Below, one piece after another: positions 6,611 through 12,868 of a stretch of 14,636 nt of DNA (within the stretch, counting starts at the first letter, position 1; each line of letters starts with the position of its first letter). The stretch is from assembly GCA_016934095.1 (NCBI GenBank), contig JAFGTO010000090.1:1-14636 (forward strand), in the 5' to 3' direction. The DNA is from Candidatus Glassiibacteriota bacterium (lineage in GTDB: Bacteria; Gemmatimonadota; Glassbacteria; GWA2-58-10). The position numbers and the translations under genes are program-made. Below the pieces are notes generated by a model. It worked only from the letters and a program-made list of their open reading frames with translations. It had not been told where the DNA came from and did not search any database.

Positions 6611-8188
6611 ATGTTAAACCCCGAAAATAAAATAGCCGGAAACGTTGAAGCGCTGAAGTTCTTCCAGGAGCAATGGCAGTTGTTCAGGAAGACCACCAAC
6701 TTCAATTTTTCCTTTGCCCCGGCAGACAAAAAGTACGACCTGCTGGGCAAAAACGAGGTCTGCGGCGACAGCGAATTCTGCCGGACTGTCCAGGCGGATC
6801 CCGAGGGGCTGAGAAAATGCCGGGATGAAAAGCGGGTCTTCGAAATCATGATGCAGACCAGGAAGCCCCTGGTGGAGACCTGCCACGCCGGCCTGATCGA
6901 TGTTTACCTGCCGGTGTTTATCAACTCTGAATTCATCGGCTGTTTCTGTTTCGGCAAGTTCCTCTTCGAGCCGGCTACCGAGAAAGGTTTCGCCGGGATT
7001 GTCCGGAGGACCGGGAGTCTCAGGATCGACCTGCAGAAACTGAAGAAGGCGTATTTCACTACCAGGGTCATCAGCAAGGAATACATCGATCTGGTAGCCG
7101 AGACCTTTTCTCCGATTGCCTATAAAATGCTCAAGATGGAGCTCGAGATACTGGGAGAGCGCAAGAAGGTGGAAAAATTAACCAGCCTGCTGTTCGAAAA
7201 GAACTCCAGCACGGAAATTATCGGTCGCAGCCAGAAAATGCGCTCCATCTTCGAATACCTGTTCAAGGTCAACAAGAGCGCCGCCAATGTCCTGGTAACC
7301 GGGGAAAGCGGGACCGGCAAGGAGCTGCTGGCGAAGTATATCCACTCCAACAGCGAAAGGAAAGAGAAGCCCTTTCTGACGGTGAACTGTGCTTCTATTT
7401 CGGACAGCGTGCTGGAATCCGAGCTGTTCGGGCATGTCAAGGGTGCTTTCACGGGAGCGGTCAGCGACAGGATCGGGATCCTGGAGACGGTTGACGGCGG
7501 CACCCTGTGCCTGGATGAGATAGGCGAAACCAGCCTGGGGTTTCAGAAGACCCTGCTGCGCGTAATAGAAGAGCAAGAGATCAAGCCGGTGGGCAGCGAC
7601 AGGGTGAAAAAAATCAATGTCCGCTTCATTTCTTCCACCAATAGCGAGCTTGAAGAACTTGTGCAGCAGGGCAGGTTCCGGGAGGATTTATATTACCGCT
7701 TGAAAGTGTTCCATGTAGCCATTCCCTCCCTGAGGGACCGTCCCGAAGACATCCCCTTGCTGCTGGACCATTTCTGCGGCAAGCAGGCCGATAAACACGG
7801 CAGCAAAGAGCTGTCCTTCACCAGGAAGGCCATGGAAACACTGATGACTTATGAATGGCCAGGCAATGTGAGGGAGCTGAAGAATTTCGTGGAGAATATC
7901 TATTTCCTGGCCGAGGGCAGGGTGACCGCCTCGATGGTGGCAAGTTTCCTGGGGACCGGCGACAAGCGGAGACTCTCCCAGTCGTGCGAGCCGGATGATT
8001 ATAAATCCGCGGTCAATGGTTTCGAGCAAAGGTTCCTCCTGCAGAAACTCGAGAAGTCCGACTGGAACGTGTCGGCCACGGCAAAGAAACTGGGCAGGAC
8101 CAGGGAGTGGCTGTCGCGAAAAATCAGTGATTTCAAATTAAGAGAAAACCTGTACCGGCAGAGACCGGCTGAACCAAGCCTTTCGTGA
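6611..8188 (+). CDS. PocR-type sensor / sigma-54-dependent transcriptional activator (second of a tandem pair)
   Basis: The product has 525 residues from ATG 6611. No strong ribosome site is visible, but the start aligns with the first activator and no other in-frame start precedes the PocR domain. The domain order is identical: PocR (FC57, T-C91-HAGL, GCFCFGKF), linker, AAA+ with Walker A GESGTGK (about 231-237), canonical GAFTGA (about 278-283), Walker B LCLDE, FREDLYYRL, and a Fis-type HTH (NVSATAKKLGRTREWLSRKI). By eye the two are identical at well over half of positions, densest in the ATPase and HTH, and align with a single-residue shift. This indicates duplication with divergence of the sensors. 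The near-identical recognition helix suggests they bind the same sites. A 111-base gap follows the first gene with no terminator, so they are probably cotranscribed. Its stop codon lies inside the first of three downstream dyads. Confidence 0.92.
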   Translation: MLNPENKIAGNVEALKFFQEQWQLFRKTTNFNFSFAPADKKYDLLGKNEVCGDSEFCRTVQADPEGLRKCRDEKRVFEIMMQTRKPLVETCHAGLIDVYLPVFINSEFIGCFCFGKFLFEPATEKGFAGIVRRTGSLRIDLQKLKKAYFTTRVISKEYIDLVAETFSPIAYKMLKMELEILGERKKVEKLTSLLFEKNSSTEIIGRSQKMRSIFEYLFKVNKSAANVLVTGESGTGKELLAKYIHSNSERKEKPFLTVNCASISDSVLESELFGHVKGAFTGAVSDRIGILETVDGGTLCLDEIGETSLGFQKTLLRVIEEQEIKPVGSDRVKKINVRFISSTNSELEELVQQGRFREDLYYRLKVFHVAIPSLRDRPEDIPLLLDHFCGKQADKHGSKELSFTRKAMETLMTYEWPGNVRELKNFVENIYFLAEGRVTASMVASFLGTGDKRRLSQSCEPDDYKSAVNGFEQRFLLQKLEKSDWNVSATAKKLGRTREWLSRKISDFKLRENLYRQRPAEPSLS

Positions 8189-8200
8189 AAATAGAATCAC
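8185..8200. promoter_or_regulatory. operator-like dyad 1 (GTGA-N8-TCAC)
   Basis: The sequence is GTGAAAATAGAATCAC. It shares 13 of 16 bases with the two other copies and the same 4-8-4 dyad geometry with an A-rich centre. It overlaps the stop codon of the second activator (8186-8188). Its centre is 19 bases from that of dyad 2, close to two helical turns. It is a candidate binding site for a Fis-type HTH dimer. Confidence 0.5.
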
Positions 8201-8203
8201 ACT

Positions 8204-8219
8204 GTGAATAAAAAATCAC
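8204..8219. promoter_or_regulatory. operator-like dyad 2 (GTGA-N8-TCAC)
   Basis: The sequence is GTGAATAAAAAATCAC; including the flanking T it is a 17-base exact match to dyad 3. The arms extend to TGTGA/TCACA. The spacer is 8 bases, two more than in a CRP site. It lies about 320 bases upstream of the predicted sigma-54 start point. Confidence 0.55.
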
Positions 8220-8407
8220 AGAAAATCGAAAATTTCTTTTATTCCGCCTGATCCGACCACGCCTCGATGCCTTTATCTTGAACTCGAATCCCGCCATACT
8301 CTGATTTTTAAGGTATTTCCTCAATTTCAAGAATTTATCCAGCGAAGTAAACTATCAAGCGTCATTTCGCCCCGGCTTTTTTCTGGTTGCATGCCCGGGT
8401 AGAGAGT

Positions 8408-8423
8408 GTGAATAAAAAATCAC
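8408..8423. promoter_or_regulatory. operator-like dyad 3 (GTGA-N8-TCAC)
   Basis: This is an exact second copy of the dyad at 8204-8219, displaced by 204 bases. Its centre is about 117 bases upstream of the predicted start point of the -24/-12 promoter, within the usual -80 to -150 range of sigma-54 upstream activating sequences. Confidence 0.6.
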
Positions 8424-8507
8424 GGCAGCTCGTTTCCGCCGAAAACGCGAATTTTGTAACTTGCTGTAAAATATACAGATATATACCACGCCAGTCGAGT
8501 TTTAACG

Positions 8508-8521
8508 GGTACAATGTTTGC
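8508..8521 (+). promoter_or_regulatory. candidate sigma-54 (-24/-12) promoter for the ROK-like / TonB receptor operon
   Basis: GG (8508-8509), exactly ten bases, then GC (8520-8521), inside GGGTACAATGTTTGCT. Compared with TGGCACG-N4-TTGCW it keeps the invariant GG and GC, the AC after the -24 element, TT before GC and T after it. It is the only such match found by eye with good flanks upstream of any gene here. Transcription would begin near 8532, about 105 bases before the ROK-like start codon. Confidence 0.5.
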
Positions 8522-8539
8522 TTTTAATTCGACAGACTG

Positions 8540-8558
8540 ACAATCGGAAGCGGATTGT
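8540..8558 (+). repeat. leader inverted repeat ACAATC-N7-GATTGT
   Basis: Six-base perfect arms (8540-8545, 8553-8558) around a 7-base loop, just downstream of the predicted start point. It could fold as a hairpin in the leader or act as a DNA site. There is no T-tract, so it is not a terminator. Confidence 0.35.
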
Positions 8559-8565
8559 ACTTTTC

Positions 8566-8605
8566 ACCAGGCCGGTATCTCGAGGCCCGTAAGTTGGAGC
8601 CTGGT
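8566..8605 (+). repeat. leader inverted repeat ACCAGGC...GCCTGGT
   Basis: Seven-base perfect arms (8566-8572, 8599-8605) enclose 26 bases. With the previous hairpin, this fills most of the leader ahead of a gene that lacks an evident ribosome site. It matches no riboswitch I recognise. Confidence 0.35.
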
Positions 8606-8636
8606 TTACGGCATACCCCTTGATTGACTCTCTCGG

Positions 8637-9626
8637 ATGGTCGGCAACAACAATCATAACAACGCCTGTTATATCGGGGTGGAAGTTACCAGGGGCATCA
8701 ATGCCGGGCTCTACAAAGACACCGGTGAATTGGTGGTAGACCTTGCGACTGAGGATTACAGGCCGGCAGAGGAGCTGTCTGTCTGCGAGAGGATCCTCAG
8801 CACCATCATCGAGATCCTCAATTGCTGCAGGGTGCACAAAAACAGGATCAGGGGAATAGGTATTTGCGGGGATATTTTTTTCACTGAGAGCCGTGCCGCC
8901 TGTTTAAGGCTTAACGGCAGGGAGTTGAGTATTGTCAGGGCCCGGGAAATCCTCGAAGAGAGCTTGAAAATTCCCACTTGCTGCGATTCTCTGGCCAATT
9001 CCCTGGCCATAGCGGAGAAGCAGAGCGGCTCCGGAAAACAGTACAGGAATTTTATCTATATCTGGTACGGGGAATCGATCAGCGCCGGCGTTTTTGTTGA
9101 CGACCGGGTTGTTGCGGCAGGTGGACCGCCGGATGGGAGCCTTCCCGGGGTGACGCACACACAGCCGGGGAGCCTGGGCCGGGAAAACTGTCTGTACTCG
9201 CTTGCCGAGCTGGCCTGTCCCAGGGCCTTGATTTACAAGGCACTCTCGATAATCCGTCAGGACCCGGGCTCCCGGATGGCCACGATGATGAAGTCCCGCC
9301 CGGATGTCCTGGACCCCAACTTCATTTATACCGCCGCGCTCGGGGGCGACCGGGCCGCCCGCCAGATCATCGTCAATAAAAACCGGCATCTCGGCCTGGC
9401 CCTGATCGACCTCGTTAAATTATTCGACCCCGAGGTCATCTTCTGGGGCGGATGCCTGAATGCGGTCAACTACCCGGTACTGATCAAGTCGCTGGAGCAG
9501 AGCCTGGCAGGCCTGGGCAGCATGCTTCCGCAGGTCAGGATGGTTTTCCCGGATTCCGGCAAGGAGCGAAGGCTCTGGGCCGCCGCAGCCCTGGCCATGT
9601 ACAACACCACCCGGGTGGCTTCCTGA
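8637..9626 (+). CDS. degenerate ROK-family (sugar-kinase fold) protein, probably non-catalytic
   Basis: The product has 329 residues from ATG 8637, the first possible start after an in-frame TGA at 8625-8627. No clear ribosome site is visible. The overall order follows the ROK fold: N-terminal IGVEVTRGINAGLY (13-26) where kinases have the D-x-G-G-T phosphate loop, IRGIGICGDIF, IPTCCD117SLANSLAIAE matching the catalytic region normally written N-D-A-N-A-A-A, and a C-terminal segment ending EVIFWGGCLN and RRLWAAAALAM. The Asp survives but its Asn partner is Cys, the glycine-rich G-T-G-I-G segment is WYGESISAG, and the zinc site G-H...C-x-C-G-x2-G-C is reduced to TH174...C185. Kinase activity is therefore unlikely. 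There is no DNA-binding domain, unlike NagC-type ROK repressors. It heads the receptor operon (87-base gap) and may bind a sugar as a sensor, scaffold or anti-activator. Confidence 0.7.
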   Translation: MVGNNNHNNACYIGVEVTRGINAGLYKDTGELVVDLATEDYRPAEELSVCERILSTIIEILNCCRVHKNRIRGIGICGDIFFTESRAACLRLNGRELSIVRAREILEESLKIPTCCDSLANSLAIAEKQSGSGKQYRNFIYIWYGESISAGVFVDDRVVAAGGPPDGSLPGVTHTQPGSLGRENCLYSLAELACPRALIYKALSIIRQDPGSRMATMMKSRPDVLDPNFIYTAALGGDRAARQIIVNKNRHLGLALIDLVKLFDPEVIFWGGCLNAVNYPVLIKSLEQSLAGLGSMLPQVRMVFPDSGKERRLWAAAALAMYNTTRVAS

Positions 9627-9701
9627 ACTGCCGCCCGGTCTACCGGAAATACCGAAAATGTTCTTTCATGTTTCGAACCTGGAAACTTTGCTTTTGTCCT
9701 G

Positions 9702-9707
9702 AAGGAG
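9702..9707 (+). promoter_or_regulatory. ribosome binding site of the TonB-dependent receptor gene
   Basis: AAGGAG, 6 bases before ATG 9714. It is much stronger than the site of the upstream ROK-like gene, which suggests the receptor is made in larger amounts from a shared transcript. Confidence 0.7.
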
Positions 9708-9713
9708 ACCGCC

Positions 9714-12700
9714 ATGATCAGAAAGATTGTATGTCCGGCAATCCTGGTTTTCTGGGTGTTCGGCGCCGGAGCGCTCCGGGCGCAGATCAATACCGGGAAG
9801 ATAGAGGGTAAGATAATCGATGTACAGACCGGCGCGCCGCTGGTCGGGGCCCAGGTGATGGTGGATGGCACCAGGCTGGGCAACGTGGCCAACAACGACG
9901 GCTACTATTTTGTCCTCAACATCCCGCCGGGTATTCATTCGATCACCGCCACCTATACCGGCTACCAGAGTGTCTCTGTCCAGAACCAGCGGATCCAGGC
10001 CGGGCAGACTACCACGATCAACTTCCAGATGTCTTCCGCGGTGTTCGAGCTGGAGACCCTGGTGGTCGAGGGAGAGTCGGAGATACTGGTCCCCCGGGAC
10101 AATACCCTGACCAAGCGGCGTTTCACCGCGGAGATGGCCGAAAATATCGCCACCTCCAGCCTGGATGACGTTATCGAGCTGCAGGCCGGGGTGGAGAAAT
10201 CGGACCGCGGCTTCCAGATCAGGGGCGGACGTATCGGCGAGGAAGTGGTCTTTGTCGACGGGGTGATGGTGAAAAATTTCTCCGCCTCCCCCATGGCTCC
10301 CAGTTACGGGGAGACTTTCATCGAGGAGGCCAGCAGCTATAACCCGGATGTAAAAGACAATAACCCCCTGGAGATCAGCACTAACGCCGTGGAGGAAGTG
10401 CAGATCCTCACCGGGGGGTTCAATGCCGAGTACGGCAACGCCCAGTCGGGCGTGATCAATATCGTGACCCAGGAAGGCAGCCCGCAGATCAAGGGCAAGG
10501 TGCGGTTCAGGACCGACGGCCAGCAGCCGCGCACCTCGGATTACGGCTTCAACGAATTGCAGCTTAACCTGAGCGGGCCGGTGGCCCCGGTCAAGCACGC
10601 CTACTTCTTCGTTTCCAGCGAGATGCAGGGCAGGGCGGACTTCACCCCCTCTCACAGCTCTGAAGTGGGCGGGTTCCGCGGCTTCGACGAGTATTACGAG
10701 GCAAGGATCAACAGGGTACTGGAAAACGAGCCCCTGATTAAAAAGAGGTTTTCCCTCGACGATTTCAGAGAGGCCAGGAGGAAAGTGTACGATGATCCCG
10801 CGGCCGAGCTCTACTACAATTCCAATCCAGTGCGCTTGCCCGGAAACGAGGGAGACCGCTGGCTTACCTCCTCAAAACTGACCTGGTCCCCTACGACAGA
10901 CCTCAAATTCCTGGTCTCCCATCATTTCTCGCGTTTCCAGCGCAGGTACTACAACCACGAGGAAATTTTCCTGGTCGAAGACCATAAAGCCACGCGCACC
11001 AAGACCCATTCTTTCACCGGCGGCGCGGACTGGGTGATCTACCAGTCGGCCAGCAGGAATATCAACCTGCAGGTCAGGGGCAACTACTTCCGGGACCGGA
11101 GCATCGATTATTCCTCGGTCAAGAATATCGAGCGGAGAAATACTGTCGGCGGGTTTAGTTTCAAGGACTATGTCTTCACCGTGGAAGACCTTAAGAACAT
11201 GACCGATGAAGCAGGGAACCCCCTGAGCGATGTTATCGGCGGCAACGAGAAATACCTGCCCTACGGCAAGTCGAACAGCAGGAACGACCCGATGTTTTAC
11301 GACAATATCTACGAGGGGATAAATGACAACCCCTTCGGGGTGAGCGACAAGGAAGGCCCGAGGATGTACGGCCAGCTAATCCGTTATGCGCCCCTGATGG
11401 AGGTGGGGAAAAATATCAAGACGGACCTGGATTTCCAGATCAACCGCACCAACAGGGCCAAGGTGGGCCTGGACGCCCATTACCTGCATGTCTTCCGCAA
11501 TACCTTGACCCCGACCTCCACTTCCATAGATAACATGAACAATGTCCTGCCGAAGATCATCAGCGCCTACGCCCAGGACCGGCTCGACCTGGGAGATTTT
11601 ATCTGCGATGTCGGTTTGCGCTACGACTATTTCGACCCGGTACAGAACAGGACCAACATCGGCGGGGCCGTGATCCCGATGGAAGTCGATACAAGGGATG
11701 TCTTTGCTCCCAGGCTGGGCATCGGCTTCCCGGTCACCGACAACTCGCAGATCCGCTTCAGCTACGGCCAGTTCTTCCAGCCGCCGCCCCTGGACGTGTT
11801 CTACAGCTCGCCTAACCGCGGGGGCCTCACCTTTTCCAAGACCACCGCCTTCGAAGCGGGCTTCTCGATGCTGCTGGGCAACGATTTCCTGCTGGATTTC
11901 GTGGGTTTCAACCGCGATGTGGACGGCAATGTCTCGATACGCGAGATGGTGGAGCCGGAGACCGGTACCCGCCGGGTATTCCTCACCAACCTGGACAGCG
12001 GCAATATCAAGGGGTTTGACCTGACTATCAGCAAAAGATTCAGCAGGTACTATTCACAGAACCTGAGCTACACCCTCTCCTTTTCACGGGCCACGGGCAG
12101 CCAGATCCGCTCGGCTTCAGCTTTCAAGGGCATAGACCCGGTGACAGGCGAATACCTTTCCATCCCAAGCGCGCTCAGACCGGTGAGCGGAGACCGGACC
12201 CACAGCTTCAGCTACATCTTCAACCTCCGGCTCCCCGAAGACTTCGCCCCCGGACTCTGGTATGGGACAGTGTTCAAGAATTTCGGCGCTTTCGTAACCT
12301 TGACTATCAAGAGCGGACAGGCTTACACCAGGATCAGCCCGGAAACTTTCAATTACATGGAAACTGTCAACTCCTCGCGCCTGGAGACGGATTTCAACCT
12401 GGACCTCAGGCTGAGCAAGCAGCTCTTCCTGGGAAGCAGGAGGCTCACCTTCTTTACCGAAGTATACAACGTACTCAACCAGTCCAGGGACTGGCCCATG
12501 TTTACCAGGTTCGACTCGCAGCTCAATGAGTCGCTTTCAGGGACCGACGTGCTCCAGGAAGCCATCAACCGCTCGGTGGCTCCTTCCAACAACGCGGATT
12601 ACGACTACAACGATTTCGGCGCCACCTGGGTCAACCCTGGAAAATACGACCTGCTGCGAGACCTGAACCTCGACGGGAAGCTGGACTGGGAAGAGCGCGT

Positions 12701-12803
12701 GATTACCGAGCTCAACTACCTGGCAGGCTACTATGACTGGGCCGACCCCAGGCACCTGGGTACTCCCAGGCAGGTGAGGGTCGGAGTAGAGTTCCAATTT
12801 TAA
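9714..12803 (+). CDS. TonB-dependent outer-membrane receptor with N-terminal carboxypeptidase-regulatory-like domain (SusC-like)
   Basis: The product has 1029 residues. Residues 1-23 are a signal peptide ending ALRA. A CarboxypepD_reg-like beta sandwich follows (about 28-110: GKIEGKIIDVQTGAPLVGAQV, NNDGYYFVLNIPPG). LETLVVEGE at 113-121 resembles a TonB box. The plug covers about 125-260, with LDDVIELQAGV, FQIRGGR, VVFVDGVMVKN and AVEEVQILTGGFNAEYGNAQSGVINIVT. The remaining 750 residues have the alternating pattern of a 22-strand barrel and end in Phe, as outer-membrane barrels do. Such receptors import large ligands using TonB-ExbBD energy; with the N-terminal domain they often take up glycan fragments. 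Near the C-terminus D983-L-N-L-D-G-K-L-D-W-E-E994 is a complete EF-hand-type calcium loop. No SusD lipoprotein follows. It is preceded by the ROK-like gene (87 bases) and followed by an exported protein (65 bases), with no terminator between. Confidence 0.9.
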   Translation: MIRKIVCPAILVFWVFGAGALRAQINTGKIEGKIIDVQTGAPLVGAQVMVDGTRLGNVANNDGYYFVLNIPPGIHSITATYTGYQSVSVQNQRIQAGQTTTINFQMSSAVFELETLVVEGESEILVPRDNTLTKRRFTAEMAENIATSSLDDVIELQAGVEKSDRGFQIRGGRIGEEVVFVDGVMVKNFSASPMAPSYGETFIEEASSYNPDVKDNNPLEISTNAVEEVQILTGGFNAEYGNAQSGVINIVTQEGSPQIKGKVRFRTDGQQPRTSDYGFNELQLNLSGPVAPVKHAYFFVSSEMQGRADFTPSHSSEVGGFRGFDEYYEARINRVLENEPLIKKRFSLDDFREARRKVYDDPAAELYYNSNPVRLPGNEGDRWLTSSKLTWSPTTDLKFLVSHHFSRFQRRYYNHEEIFLVEDHKATRTKTHSFTGGADWVIYQSASRNINLQVRGNYFRDRSIDYSSVKNIERRNTVGGFSFKDYVFTVEDLKNMTDEAGNPLSDVIGGNEKYLPYGKSNSRNDPMFYDNIYEGINDNPFGVSDKEGPRMYGQLIRYAPLMEVGKNIKTDLDFQINRTNRAKVGLDAHYLHVFRNTLTPTSTSIDNMNNVLPKIISAYAQDRLDLGDFICDVGLRYDYFDPVQNRTNIGGAVIPMEVDTRDVFAPRLGIGFPVTDNSQIRFSYGQFFQPPPLDVFYSSPNRGGLTFSKTTAFEAGFSMLLGNDFLLDFVGFNRDVDGNVSIREMVEPETGTRRVFLTNLDSGNIKGFDLTISKRFSRYYSQNLSYTLSFSRATGSQIRSASAFKGIDPVTGEYLSIPSALRPVSGDRTHSFSYIFNLRLPEDFAPGLWYGTVFKNFGAFVTLTIKSGQAYTRISPETFNYMETVNSSRLETDFNLDLRLSKQLFLGSRRLTFFTEVYNVLNQSRDWPMFTRFDSQLNESLSGTDVLQEAINRSVAPSNNADYDYNDFGATWVNPGKYDLLRDLNLDGKLDWEERVITELNYLAGYYDWADPRHLGTPRQVRVGVEFQF

Positions 12804-12868
12804 ACACGTCAAGACCTGCAAGGGTGGTCTCCACGGAACGGCACAAAATTATCTATGGGGGAAAGACA

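Larger units (their letters stand above)
8189..8636. other. 448-base regulatory intergenic region between the activators and the uptake operon
   Basis: No credible coding frame lies here. The region is more AT-rich than its surroundings up to about 8530. In order it contains two adjacent operator-like dyads, about 185 bases in which I recognise nothing, a third dyad, a CTGTA-N5-TACAG inverted repeat (8464-8478), a -24/-12 promoter candidate, and a leader with two inverted repeats. I see no convincing terminator after the second activator. Confidence 0.65.

Noticed and set aside
8203..8220. CRP-type site TGTGA...TCACA
   Set aside because: The spacer is 8 bases, whereas CRP sites need 6. The exact repetition of the 8-base form argues for a different regulator.
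8353..8365. TATCAA-N4 element as an IHF site, which would suit a sigma-54 promoter
   Set aside because: The second half (CAT in place of TTR) does not match the IHF consensus.
8464..8478. CTGTA-N5-TACAG inverted repeat as a fourth operator
   Set aside because: It shares neither sequence nor spacing with the three GTGA-N8-TCAC dyads, and five-base arms in AT-rich DNA are common by chance.
12804..12868. Terminator between the TonB receptor and the FN3-type gene
   Set aside because: Only a four-pair GTGG/CCAC stem without a T-tract is present, so the two genes are taken as cotranscribed.
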